Origin: Methanobacteriota archaeon
GTDB taxonomy: Archaea; Thermoplasmatota; Thermoplasmata; RBG-16-68-12
DNA length: 17,803 bases
Assembly: GCA_005878635.1 (NCBI GenBank)
Contig: VBLS01000009.1
Span: 1 to 17,803 of the forward strand
Direction of reading: 5' to 3'
Shown here: positions 7,017 to 14,837 of the stretch, piece by piece
How positions within the stretch are numbered: position 1 is the stretch's first letter
Layout of the letters: each line of letters opens with the position of its first letter
The notes under the pieces: model-generated
What the model was told of the DNA's origin: nothing
Database searches by the model: none
Seen by the model: the letters and a program-made list of their open reading frames with translations, nothing else
Made by a program: the position numbers and the translations under genes

Positions 7017-7061
7017 GAATAAGGTCTTAGCCCCGTCAGGCCTTGCGCCGAGGGCGGGTGA
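7017..7061 (+). promoter_or_regulatory. Promoter and ribosome binding site of the aldehyde dehydrogenase
   Basis: A TATA-like GAATAAGG at 7017-7024 predicts a start of transcription near 7047. GGTGA at 7057-7061 matches the archaeal anti-Shine-Dalgarno and sits 4 nt before the ATG at 7066. This gene therefore appears to have a short leader, unlike several leaderless neighbours. Confidence 0.5.
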
Positions 7062-7065
7062 ATCC

Positions 7066-8562
7066 ATGGTCCAGGACTACGGTCTCTTCATCGGCGGCAA
7101 GTGGAAGAAATCCGAGGGCAAGCGGTTCGAAACTCGGAACCCGGCCACCGGTGAGGTCCTCGCGACCTTCCCCCTCGCGACGAAGGAGGAGCTCGGCGAC
7201 GCGGTCCACGTGGCGAAGGGCGCGTTCGAAAAGTGGCGGAAGACGCCCGCGCCCCGCCGCGGGGAGCTGCTCCTCGAGGCCGCCCGGATCTTCCGCCGGA
7301 AGAAGGAGGAACTTGGTCGGATCGTGACGACGGAAATGGGAAAGGTCATCGCCGAGGGCCGGGGCGACGTGCAGGAAGTGATCGACTTCTATGAGTACGC
7401 CGCGGGCGAAGGCCGCCGGATGTTCGGCGACACGGTCCCATCGGAGCTGCCGGACAAGATGTGCCTCACGGTCCGGATGCCGGTCGGACCCGCGGGCCTG
7501 ATCACCCCGTGGAATTTCCCCATGGCGATCCCGGGCTGGAAGTCCGGGGCCGCCCTGATTGCGGGGTGCCCGTTCATCCTGAAGCCGTCGAGCCTCACGC
7601 CCCTGTGCGCCGCGAAATTCGTCGAGGTCCTCGACGAAGCCGGGTTCCCGCCCGGCGTGGTTAACATGTTAACCGGCAGCGGGTCGGTCGTCGGCGACGG
7701 CCTGGTCGCCCATCCGGACATCCGGGCGATTTCCTTCACCGGCGGCGTGGACACGGGCAAGCACGTGTACGAGAGCGCCGCGAAGAAGATGATCAAGGTC
7801 GGCCTCGAGCTGGGCGGCAAGAATCCAATCCTCGCGATGGACGATGCGGACCTCGAGCTCCTGATGGACGGCGTCATGTTCGGCGCCTTTGGCACGGCCG
7901 GTCAGCGATGCACCGCGGCTTCGCGGCTCATCGTCCATCAGAAGATCTACGACCAGGTCCTCGAGGACCTCGCCGCGCGAGCGGAGAAGCTGCGGATCGG
8001 GAATCCGATCGATGAGAAGACGGACATGGGCCCGGTCGCATCCGCCGAACAAGAGAAGAAGGTGCTCGAATACATCGAGATCGGCCGGAAGGAGGGCGAC
8101 GGCCTGGTGACGGGAGGCAAGAAGCTCACCGGGGGTGCGTTCGACAAAGGGTTCTTCATCGAGCCCACGATCTTCGAGGTCGATCGCCGAAAGCGACTCG
8201 CGCTCGAGGAGATCTTCGGGCCGGTCCTGAGCGTCCTGAAGGCGAAAGATTTCGACGACGCGGTCTCGATCGCCAACTCCGTCAAGTACGGACTCAGCTC
8301 GTCGATCTACACGACGGACCTCCGGTGGGCGTTCCGGGCCATGCAGGAACTGGAGGCGGGCATCACCTACGTGAACGCGCCGACGATCGGCGCCGAGGTC
8401 CAGCTCCCCTTCGGCGGGATCAAGGAGACCGGGCCGACGGACACCCGCGAGGCCGGGCCAACGGCCTTGGACGAATTCACGTATTGGAAGACGATCTACG
8501 TGGACTACTCCGGCCGCCTGCAGCGCGCTCAGATCGACACGGAAAAACTCACCGGCGGCTGA
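7066..8562 (+). CDS. NAD(P)-dependent aldehyde dehydrogenase (possible 2-oxoglutarate-semialdehyde type)
   Basis: This 498-aa cytoplasmic enzyme oxidises an aldehyde to the acid. It has the full ALDH set: LITPWNFP (Asn150), ILKPSS (Lys173), FTGG in the cofactor fold, LELGGKNP (general base Glu248) and GTAGQRCTAASR (catalytic Cys282). The later EEIFGPVLSV and PFGGIKETG motifs are also present. The C-terminal TYWKTIYVDYSGRLQRAQID resembles archaeal 2,5-dioxopentanoate (2-oxoglutarate semialdehyde) dehydrogenases of pentose/hexuronate breakdown. Substrate assignment by tail similarity is tentative; succinate-semialdehyde or other aldehydes remain possible. The presence of korAB and fumarase in the window would fit feeding 2-oxoglutarate to the TCA cycle. 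It is transcribed alone and converges on the fumarase pair. Confidence 0.9.
   Translation: MVQDYGLFIGGKWKKSEGKRFETRNPATGEVLATFPLATKEELGDAVHVAKGAFEKWRKTPAPRRGELLLEAARIFRRKKEELGRIVTTEMGKVIAEGRGDVQEVIDFYEYAAGEGRRMFGDTVPSELPDKMCLTVRMPVGPAGLITPWNFPMAIPGWKSGAALIAGCPFILKPSSLTPLCAAKFVEVLDEAGFPPGVVNMLTGSGSVVGDGLVAHPDIRAISFTGGVDTGKHVYESAAKKMIKVGLELGGKNPILAMDDADLELLMDGVMFGAFGTAGQRCTAASRLIVHQKIYDQVLEDLAARAEKLRIGNPIDEKTDMGPVASAEQEKKVLEYIEIGRKEGDGLVTGGKKLTGGAFDKGFFIEPTIFEVDRRKRLALEEIFGPVLSVLKAKDFDDAVSIANSVKYGLSSSIYTTDLRWAFRAMQELEAGITYVNAPTIGAEVQLPFGGIKETGPTDTREAGPTALDEFTYWKTIYVDYSGRLQRAQIDTEKLTGG
7659..7674. repeat. Perfect 16-bp palindrome inside the aldehyde dehydrogenase gene
   Basis: GGTTAACATGTTAACC is its own reverse complement. 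It encodes VNMLT within a conserved ALDH stretch and uses the rare TTA codon. One such palindrome is not unexpected by chance in a window of this size, and I assign no function. Confidence 0.5.
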
Positions 8563-8597
8563 TCAGGCCACCTCAATCCGGCTCATGCAGGGAATTT

Positions 8598-8619
8598 GTT
8601 ATAGTCAAATAACTATAAC
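8598..8619. repeat. AT-rich inverted repeat between convergent genes
   Basis: GTTATAGT (8598-8605) and ACTATAAC (8612-8619) are perfect 8-bp inverted arms around a 6-nt loop, CAAATA. The element lies in the 93-nt gap between the convergent aldehyde dehydrogenase and the monooxygenase-family gene. It is an AT island in very GC-rich DNA. It could form an RNA hairpin in either transcript (a bidirectional 3' processing or termination signal) or bind a dimeric regulator. There is no oligo-T run typical of archaeal intrinsic terminators. Confidence 0.55.
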
Positions 8620-8655
8620 TCAGGCAAAGCCCGCGGTGACCGGAGTGGTGCTGCC

Positions 8656-8990
8656 TCAGTCCAACGTGAACTCGTATTCTCGGAACACCCGGCAGGCCTG
8701 GACCGAGAAGCGATCGTAGAACTCCTTCCTCCCTCGTTCCTGGGTCGCAAGGTGTTCCGGATGGGTCCTCCACGTTTCCAGCGCGGTCTCATCGCGGAAA
8801 CGAACGATGTCGATTTCCTCACTGTCGTCCGAGTGATATCCCTTGATGGAGATGAATCCGGGGATCGTCTCGGCGAGTTCGTGCATCCTCTGCGAGGCGC
8901 GACCGTATTCCCGCGAATTCTCTCCGTCGCGGAGATGGTCTTAAAAATCACTACGACCTCCGCTGGAGCCTTCACGTGCCGATACGTCAC
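8656..8990 (-). pseudogene. Antibiotic biosynthesis monooxygenase (ABM) family protein, frameshifted
   Basis: This is a small ferredoxin-like-fold protein of the ABM/heme-degrading-monooxygenase type, broken by one missing base. The first frame starts at GTG 8990 with VTYRHVKAPAEVVVIFK. After TTTTTAAG (plus strand 8940-8947) the family continues in the next frame as DHLRDGENSREYGRASQRMHE, then GFISIKGY, TWRTHPEHLATQERG, and ends REYEFTLD. Adding one A there restores an unbroken protein of about 111 aa. The intact downstream part alone, from ATG 8886, is 76 aa and lacks the first strand. GTG 8990 overlaps the fumarase stop as GTGA, with GGAGG just upstream, so it is translationally coupled to fumC. 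The frameshift may be real or an assembly error. The family's substrates vary and none can be named here. Confidence 0.75.
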
Positions 8991-10405
8991 CCGCCTCCGC
9001 CCCCGAGCATCTCCTTGCTCGCGGCCGTGAGGTGCCTCGGGTCCAATACCTTTTCCGCCTCTTCGGGGGTCAGGATCTTCTTCTCGATGACGATCTGCTT
9101 CACCGTCTTGCCGGTCCGGCCCGCCTCCTTCGCGATCTCCGCGGCCTTCTCGTAGCCGATGAGGGGATTCAGGATCGTCGCGATCGCCGGGCTCGATTCC
9201 GCGTATCGCTGCAGCACGTCGATGTTCGCGCTGATCCCATCGATGCACTTGTGGGCGAAGACTCGAGCGACGTTCGCCAGCAGCTCGATGTTCTGGGAGA
9301 GCCGCTGGGACATGACCGTCATCATCGTGCAGAGGTCCAGATTCGAGTGCGTGTTCGCGACCGTGATCGCCACGTCGTTCCCGATGACCGTGACCCCGAC
9401 CTGCATGACGGCCTCGGGGATGACCGGGTTCACCTTCCCCGGCATGATCGAGGACCCCGGTTGCACGGGAGGCAGGTTCAGCTCCCGCAGCCCGGTGTGC
9501 GGTCCCGACCCGAGCCACCGCAGGTCGTTCGCGATCTTGATCATCGACACGGCCACCGTCCGGATTGCCCCGCTCGCCTCGACGAGGGAGTCCTGCGACG
9601 CCTGGGCCTCGAAGTGATTCTCGGCGACTCGGAACTTCGTGTTCGTGGTGGCGGTGATCTTCTCGACGACCCGACCGGGGAATTCCGGATGGGCGTTGAT
9701 CCCGGTCCCGACCGCGGTCCCGCCAATCGCAAGTTCCGCCAGTGCGGCGCGGCACGACGAGACCCGCCGGATGCCGTGGTCGATCTCGGACTGATACCCG
9801 GAGAGCTCCTGGCCGAGGCGGATCGGGGTCGCGTCCATCAGGTGCGTGCGTCCCGCTTTCACGATCGGATCGAACTCCTTAGCTTTCTTGGCGAGACTCT
9901 CTTCGAGTTCCCGGAGGGCGGGCAGGAGGCCCTGATCGATCTCCAGGAGCGCCGCGACGTGGATCGCCGACGGGATGACATCGTTCGAGGATTGGCCCAT
10001 GTTGGCGTGGTCGTTCGGATGGACCGGCCCTTTCTCGCCGAGCGGATGGCCGAGGATTTCGTTGGCCCGGTTCGCGATGACCTCGTTCCCGTTCATGTTC
10101 GTCGACGTCCCGCTGCCCGTCTGGAACACGTCGAGGGGGAATTGGGCGTCGAGCTTGCCGTCCATCACTTCCTGGCAGGCCTGGACGATCGCCTTCCCGA
10201 TCTTGGAATCAAGCAGGCCGAGCTCCATGTTCGTCTGGGCCGCTGCCATCTTGATGAGCCCGAGCGCGTAGATGAAGCGGCGCCCGAAGCGGATCCCGCT
10301 AATGGGGAAGTTCTCGATCGCTCGCTGGGTCTGCGCCCCCCAGTACGCGTCTTTCGGGACCTTGAGCTCCCCCAGGAAGTCCCGCTCGATGCGATAGTCC
10401 GTCAT
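8987..10405 (-). CDS. fumC: Fumarate hydratase, class II
   Basis: This 472-aa enzyme interconverts fumarate and L-malate in the TCA cycle. Residues 97-105 are GSGTSTNMN, followed by HPNDHANMGQSSND (129-142), GRTHLMDATP with the catalytic-site His188, and the superfamily signature GSSIMPGKVNP (317-327) with Ser318 and Lys324. The numbering matches E. coli FumC remarkably closely. TSTNMN and length separate it from aspartase and argininosuccinate lyase. I chose ATG 10405 because homologues begin near DYRIERDFLGELKVP. The frame is open for 52 further codons, with no family support. A TATA-like GTTAATG at 10439-10445 fits a leader of about 10 nt. The C-terminus ends in five glycines, whose codons supply the GGAGG of the overlapping downstream gene. 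Confidence 0.96.
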   Translation of the reverse strand: MTDYRIERDFLGELKVPKDAYWGAQTQRAIENFPISGIRFGRRFIYALGLIKMAAAQTNMELGLLDSKIGKAIVQACQEVMDGKLDAQFPLDVFQTGSGTSTNMNGNEVIANRANEILGHPLGEKGPVHPNDHANMGQSSNDVIPSAIHVAALLEIDQGLLPALRELEESLAKKAKEFDPIVKAGRTHLMDATPIRLGQELSGYQSEIDHGIRRVSSCRAALAELAIGGTAVGTGINAHPEFPGRVVEKITATTNTKFRVAENHFEAQASQDSLVEASGAIRTVAVSMIKIANDLRWLGSGPHTGLRELNLPPVQPGSSIMPGKVNPVIPEAVMQVGVTVIGNDVAITVANTHSNLDLCTMMTVMSQRLSQNIELLANVARVFAHKCIDGISANIDVLQRYAESSPAIATILNPLIGYEKAAEIAKEAGRTGKTVKQIVIEKKILTPEEAEKVLDPRHLTAASKEMLGGGGG

Positions 10406-10713
10406 CCGATGCGCCGTCGACGACAGAACGGAGGGAGCATTAACCTTGTCAATGGTGCGTACGTATCGACGGAGGTCTCGGGCCGTGAAGGGAGGATCGA
10501 TGCCGAAGGATCGGCCGGGGGCGTCGGACTCCGCCTTCTCCACCCCTGTCAGAGGCGTCACCGGACCTTAGGACGTCCTTCGTTCGACAGGTGACGATTT
10601 CTCTCCCTATCCATCCGGTTACTAGATGACTGTCACTGAGCACGATGACAAGGTATAATATTAACGCGTTATATTTAGGGAGAATCGTCCCACCCCGGGC
10701 GATAAGAGAGGCC
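10406..10713. promoter_or_regulatory. Divergent promoter region, fumC / tfb (308 nt)
   Basis: No gene is supported here. On the minus side GTTAATG (10439-10445) is the likely fumC TATA box. On the plus side two AT-rich elements precede tfb: TATAATATTA (10654-10663) and GTTATATTTA (about 10669-10678). Between them lies TAACGCGTTA (10662-10671), a perfect 10-bp palindrome. The second element predicts transcription from about 10700. GAGAGG at 10706-10711 sits very close to the ATG. The stretch from 10446 to 10650 shows nothing recognisable. Confidence 0.55.
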
Positions 10714-11700
10714 ATGCCAACCACGACGCCGGCCGATCCGGTCGTCGAAGAAGACCGGGTCTGTCCCGAATGCGGCAGCGAGCATCTCGTGCGCGACTAC
10801 GCGCGCGGCGAGCTGGTCTGCGATTCCTGCGGACTGGTGATCAGCGAAAGTGCGATCGACGAAGGGCCGGAATGGGCCGCGTATTCCGTCGAAGAGAACG
10901 ACCGCCTCGCCCGCACGGGCGCGCCGCGCAGCTACGTGGCGGGCGCGTCCGGGCTGACGACCGTCATCCCGCTCGCCAACAAGGACGCCCGCGGGAACAC
11001 GATTCCGCTCCGCGAGCGGGAGAAATTCTACCGGATGCGGAAGCTGCAGCGCCACTCCGGGCACTCGCGGCCCGGGGAACGCAGTTTGCCGGAGACGATC
11101 CGGTCCCTGGATCGCGTCGCTTCGCTCATGGGCCTCCCGCGGCCGGTCAAGGACGAGGCCGGCTTCATCTGCAAGAAGGCCCTGGAGAAGGGACTCGTCC
11201 GGGGCCGCTCGATCGAGGCCATCGTCGCCGCCGCGGTGTATGCCGCGTGTCGGATCGACGGCGTGCCACGGACCCTCGACGAGTTGCAACAGGTGACGGG
11301 CGTCCGGAAGAAGACGATCGGCAAGGCGTATGGCGCCCTCCTGCGGACCCTCACCCTCCGGGTGCCTCCGTCGAGGCCGTCCGACTACGTGAGTCGGTTC
11401 TGCTCGCGACTCGGCCTGAGCAACGCGGTCGAAGCCGAATCCCACAAGATCCTCAAGGAGCTCGAGAAGATCGACAGCTCGATGTCCTTGTCCCCGTCCG
11501 GGACGGCCGCGGCCGCGATCTACCTCGCGTCCTTGGCGTCCGGCGAGCGGCGCCCGCAGAAGGCGATCGCCAAGATTGCGGGCGTCAGCGAGGTCACCTT
11601 GCGCAACCGGTTCCAGTTCATGGAAGGTTTCATGCAACAGCTGATCCTGCCTCGGGGCCGCGCGCCGAAGGTCGGGACGGGAAACCAGCTGTCTCCCTGA
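10714..11700 (+). CDS. tfb: Archaeal transcription initiation factor B (TFB)
   Basis: This 328-aa homologue of eukaryotic TFIIB recruits RNA polymerase to TBP-bound promoters. The N-terminal zinc ribbon uses C17-x2-C20 and C36-x2-C39 (CPECGS, CDSCGL). The linker with B-reader/B-linker (about 45-105) includes GPEWAAY and TVIPLANKDARG. Two cyclin-like repeats follow at about 115-212 (SIEAIVAAAVYAACR, RTLDELQQVTGVRKKTI) and 222-312 (GTAAAAIYLASL, QKAIAKIAGVSEVTLRNRF). The last holds the helix-turn-helix that reads the BRE. Both repeats are complete, so it should be a working general factor. Whether the genome has other TFBs is not visible. The ATG at 10714 is chosen because homologues start shortly before the zinc ribbon. 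A separate strong TATA-containing promoter drives it. Confidence 0.97.
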   Translation: MPTTTPADPVVEEDRVCPECGSEHLVRDYARGELVCDSCGLVISESAIDEGPEWAAYSVEENDRLARTGAPRSYVAGASGLTTVIPLANKDARGNTIPLREREKFYRMRKLQRHSGHSRPGERSLPETIRSLDRVASLMGLPRPVKDEAGFICKKALEKGLVRGRSIEAIVAAAVYAACRIDGVPRTLDELQQVTGVRKKTIGKAYGALLRTLTLRVPPSRPSDYVSRFCSRLGLSNAVEAESHKILKELEKIDSSMSLSPSGTAAAAIYLASLASGERRPQKAIAKIAGVSEVTLRNRFQFMEGFMQQLILPRGRAPKVGTGNQLSP

Positions 11701-11745
11701 GTTCGCGCGGTCCGATTCGCGGACAGTGGAACCGGGAAGAAAGGT

Positions 11746-11882
11746 TTGATAAGGTGCGTTTGCGTCCCATTTGTGTGGCCGAGCAGAAAGGCGGAATTCT
11801 CGACCGTCAACCCGAGTCTTTCGGACGTCGAGAATTGGTAAACCGCCAAGAAGGCCTTTGCCTTTCGGCTCTTCGGTGGAGG
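11746..11882 (+). promoter_or_regulatory. korAB upstream region: TATA box, inverted repeat and strong RBS
   Basis: TTGATAAG (11746-11753) is a candidate TATA box giving transcription from about 11777. Downstream, AATTCTCGAC (11795-11804) and GTCGAGAATT (11827-11836) are perfect 10-bp inverted arms with a 22-nt spacer. GGCGG (11790-11794) and CCGCC (11843-11847) extend the pairing outside a small bulge. A second AT-rich element, GGTAAACC, is at 11837-11844. GGTGGAGG (11875-11882) is a strong Shine-Dalgarno motif 5 nt before ATG 11888. The repeat could be an operator or a 5' UTR hairpin. Confidence 0.5.
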
Positions 11883-11887
11883 CCCTG

Positions 11888-13864
11888 ATGGCGGCGCCGA
11901 CGCAGGTCAACGATCTCTCTTGGCTGATCGGCGGACCGCAGGGGAGCGGCGTGGACTCTTCCGCCAACGTCTTCGCCCGCGCGTGTGCCGCAGGCGGGCT
12001 CCACGTGTTCGGCAAGCGAGAATTCTATTCCAACATCATGGGCGAGCACTCCTACTTCGCCCTGCGAGCCCACACGAACCTCGTCCGATCGCACATCGAT
12101 TCCGTGAACGTCCTGGCGACCTTCGAGGCGGAGACCCTGTTCCGCCACGCCCGGGCCGTCACCGACGACGGTGCGATCATCTACGATCCGTCGCTCGGCA
12201 AGACGCGGCTCTCGGACATCCCGACGATCGAGAAGCGACTGCGGGCCGAGCTCCAGACCTACCTGATCTCGCACGGCGTCGGAGAGACCTTGGACGACAT
12301 GCTCGCGGCCTCGAAGCGGCGGGGCGTGGCCCTCGTCCCGATCCCCTTCAAGGATCTCCTGGAGCAAATCGCCGACGAATTCCAGATCGACCAGCTGAGC
12401 AAGATCACGCGGGTCGTGAACATGCTCGCGGTCGGGGCTTCCTTCGGCATCCTCGGATTCGACTTCGCGATGATGCGGGCGTCCCTTGAGGACGTCTTCC
12501 GCGCCAAGGCGAAGGTCGTTAGCATGAACGCCGCAGGGGCGCAGAAGGCGTACGACCTCGCCCGCTCCCTGGTCCCCGAGTTCCGGTACCGGCTCGAACG
12601 CGTGCCTCGAAAGGAGCCGCGGCTCTTCCTGACCGGCAGCCAGGCGACTGCCCTCGGCAAGCTGTACGGCGGGATGCGTTTCCAGACGTACTATCCGATT
12701 ACACCGGCCTCCGACGAGAGCGAGTTCCTCGAGGAGAACGAGATCCTGGACCTGGACGGCCACGGGCTCGTCCCCGAGGCGGAGACCCCGAAGGACAAGG
12801 CGGCCTCCATGCTCGTCGTGCAGACGGAGGACGAGATCGCCGCCGTCACGATGGCGACCGGCGCGGCCCTCACGGGCGCCCGATCCGCCACCGCGACGTC
12901 CGGCCCCGGGTTCTCCCTGATGATGGAGGGGATCGGCTGGGCCTCGATTAACGAGGTCCCGCTCGTCATCACGCTCTACCAGAGGGCCGGGCCGAGCACG
13001 GGGATGCCGACGCGACACGAACAGGGGGACCTCCGATTCGCGTTGCACGCGGGACACGGGGAGAGCCCGCGGATCGTCCTCGCCTCCGGCGACTTCGAGG
13101 AGTGCATCCGCGACGGCTTCCTCTCCTTCAACCTCGCCGAACGGTACCAGATGCCGGTCATCCATCTCGTCGACAAGGCCCTCGCCAACAGCTACGCGAC
13201 GATCGCCCCGCCGAACCTCTCCGACCTGCGGATCGACCGCGGGCTCGTGGCGAACGGGAACAACGGCTACAGCAAGGACAATCCCTACAAGCGGTTCGAC
13301 CTCGGAAACGGACCTGTGTCGGCGCGCGCGTTGCTCGGCCAGGAGGGGACGATCTTCTGGAACACCGGGGACGAGCACGACGAGATGGGCCACATCACCG
13401 AGGATCCCGGCCTCCGCAACGCGATGATGGAGAAGCGATTCGCGAAGCTCGACCTGGCCGCGAAGGAGATCCCGCAGGATGTGAAGCTCACGTATTTCGG
13501 CCCGAAGGACGCGGGGACCGTCATCGTGTCGTGGGGCTCGACGAAAGGGGCCCTCCTCGACGCCCTCGATCGCCTGTGGGCCGAGGGCGCGAAGGTCGGC
13601 TACCTGCATGTTCGCTTGATGAGCCCGTTCCCGAGCGCGGAGGTGCTCGCGTTCCTCGCGAAGGCGAGGCGCCGCATCGCGGTGGAGATGAATTTCGGCG
13701 CCCAGCTCGCCAGCGTCGTCCGCGAGCACACGGGGGTCGCGATGACGCACTTCATCCTGAAGTACAACGGCCGGCCGATGTCGAACACGGAGCTCTACGA
13801 GGCCCTCCGGTCCGTGGGGAAGGGAAAGGCCCCCAAGAGGACGGTGTTGACCCGTGGCGCTTGA
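11888..13864 (+). CDS. korA: 2-oxoacid:ferredoxin oxidoreductase, fused gamma-alpha subunit
   Basis: With the beta subunit, this 658-aa protein oxidatively decarboxylates a 2-oxoacid to acyl-CoA and reduces ferredoxin. The gamma domain (about 10-225) starts LIGGPQGSGVDSSANVF and has FYSNIMGEHSYF. The alpha domain (about 245-655) has the signature YPITP (269-273) followed by ASDESEFLEE, then TSGPGFSLMMEG and LYQRAGPSTGMPTR with Arg366 and Thr371, which contact the substrate carboxylate in the Sulfolobus-type enzyme. HDEMGHITEDP and AMMEKR fit KorA-like chains. The gamma-alpha fusion is typical of the two-subunit archaeal enzymes, which often accept 2-oxoglutarate and pyruvate. 2-Oxoglutarate is my preferred but unproven substrate. 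The start is set by the strong GGTGGAGG. The stop overlaps korB by 11 nt. Confidence 0.93.
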   Translation: MAAPTQVNDLSWLIGGPQGSGVDSSANVFARACAAGGLHVFGKREFYSNIMGEHSYFALRAHTNLVRSHIDSVNVLATFEAETLFRHARAVTDDGAIIYDPSLGKTRLSDIPTIEKRLRAELQTYLISHGVGETLDDMLAASKRRGVALVPIPFKDLLEQIADEFQIDQLSKITRVVNMLAVGASFGILGFDFAMMRASLEDVFRAKAKVVSMNAAGAQKAYDLARSLVPEFRYRLERVPRKEPRLFLTGSQATALGKLYGGMRFQTYYPITPASDESEFLEENEILDLDGHGLVPEAETPKDKAASMLVVQTEDEIAAVTMATGAALTGARSATATSGPGFSLMMEGIGWASINEVPLVITLYQRAGPSTGMPTRHEQGDLRFALHAGHGESPRIVLASGDFEECIRDGFLSFNLAERYQMPVIHLVDKALANSYATIAPPNLSDLRIDRGLVANGNNGYSKDNPYKRFDLGNGPVSARALLGQEGTIFWNTGDEHDEMGHITEDPGLRNAMMEKRFAKLDLAAKEIPQDVKLTYFGPKDAGTVIVSWGSTKGALLDALDRLWAEGAKVGYLHVRLMSPFPSAEVLAFLAKARRRIAVEMNFGAQLASVVREHTGVAMTHFILKYNGRPMSNTELYEALRSVGKGKAPKRTVLTRGA

Positions 13865-14837
13865 GCAGGTCCTGAAGCCCTCCGACTTCGCGACGGAGGT
13901 CCACAACGACTGGTGCCCGGGATGCGGCGATTTCGGCATCCTCCGGACGATCCAGATGGCCCTCGCGGAACTGCGGATGGAGCCGCACCGGGTGACGATC
14001 GTCTCCGGGATCGGATGCTCCGCGAAGACGATCCACTACGTGAAGACGTACGGCGTCCACACGTTGCACGGGCGCGCCCTCCCCTATGCGACCGGGGTGA
14101 AGCTCGCGAATCCGCAGCTCAAGGTCCTCTGTCTGAGCGGCGACGGAGACGGCCTCGGCATCGGTGGCGGCCACTTCGTGAACGCGGGCCGGCGGAACCT
14201 CGACATGTTGTACGTCATCCATGACAACGGCGTCTATGGCCTGACGAAAGGCCAGGCCGCTCCGACCCTGAAACTCGGCGTGCAGACGAAATCCCTCGCA
14301 CACCCGAACATCAACGATGCGGTGAATCCGATCTGGCTGGCCCTCGCCGCGGGCGCGACGTGGGTGGGCCGCGGGTACTCCTACGAAATCAAGCACTTGG
14401 TCTCCCTGTTGAAGCAGGGCATCGAGCACAAGGGCTACGCGTTCCTCGACGTCCTGCAGCCGTGCCCGACTTACAACGACATCAACACGAAGGAGTGGTA
14501 TGGCGGCGAAGATCGGAAGGACGCGGAGAGCGGCCGGCCGCTGCCGCGGGTGTACAAGTTGGAGGACGAAGGGTTCGACCCCGTCGTCCATGAGCCGTCG
14601 GAGATCGAGAAGAAGACCACCCAAGCCCTCGAGAAGGCCCTGGAGTGGGGCGATCGCATCCCGATCGGAGTCTTCTTCAAGAACGAACACGTGCCGACGT
14701 TCGAGGAGCGGATCCTCCAAAGGGTCTCGACGTACATGGACAATCCGCCGGCCCTCCAGTCCATCGCGGGACCGAACGGCGAACCGCGGACGGACCTGAC
14801 GCGGCTCGTTCAGCGGATGACGTTCAAGGGCGAGTGA
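13854..14837 (+). CDS. korB: 2-oxoacid:ferredoxin oxidoreductase, beta subunit
   Basis: This 327-aa thiamine-diphosphate and iron-sulfur subunit is the partner of the preceding gene. Cluster ligands are C21-x2-C24 in NDWCPGCGDFGI, C55 in SGIGCSAK, and C204 in LQPCPTYND. The ThDP/Mg site is CLSGDGDGLGIGGGHFVNAGRRN (split: GDGD at 96-99, then HFVNAGRRN), ending with HDNGVYGLTKGQ (Asn125). There is no separate delta (ferredoxin) subunit, as usual for the two-subunit archaeal type. Translation starts at GTG 13854 inside the korA 3' end, so the two are coupled. The stop codon lies inside the convergent TrmB-like gene, overlapping it by 14 nt. Confidence 0.95.
   Translation: MALEQVLKPSDFATEVHNDWCPGCGDFGILRTIQMALAELRMEPHRVTIVSGIGCSAKTIHYVKTYGVHTLHGRALPYATGVKLANPQLKVLCLSGDGDGLGIGGGHFVNAGRRNLDMLYVIHDNGVYGLTKGQAAPTLKLGVQTKSLAHPNINDAVNPIWLALAAGATWVGRGYSYEIKHLVSLLKQGIEHKGYAFLDVLQPCPTYNDINTKEWYGGEDRKDAESGRPLPRVYKLEDEGFDPVVHEPSEIEKKTTQALEKALEWGDRIPIGVFFKNEHVPTFEERILQRVSTYMDNPPALQSIAGPNGEPRTDLTRLVQRMTFKGE

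Noticed and set aside
7659..7674. 16-bp palindrome as a regulatory operator
   Set aside because: It lies in conserved ALDH coding sequence. A perfect 16-bp palindrome is expected about 0.27 times in a random window of this length, so it needs no functional explanation.
8937..8950. Programmed -1 frameshift in the ABM gene
   Set aside because: The -1 frame reads TAA at the slip site and the sequence does not fit X-XXY-YYZ, so a simple indel is more likely.
8613..10594. Long frames on both strands overlapping fumarase
   Set aside because: The class II fumarase frame has every family motif. The alternatives are low-complexity shadows produced by high GC.
10625..10655. C/D-box small RNA from GATGA and CTGA motifs before tfb
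   Set aside because: The spacing between the C-like and D-like motifs is too short for a guide, and the boxes are imperfect.
10449..10724. Minus-strand 91-codon ORF in the fumC-tfb gap
   Set aside because: It covers the tfb promoter and the tfb start, and its C-terminal half is Arg/Pro-rich; there is no TATA box or RBS to support it.
11807..13939. 710-codon minus-strand frame opposite korA
   Set aside because: It is an antisense shadow of korA with a biased composition and no motif.
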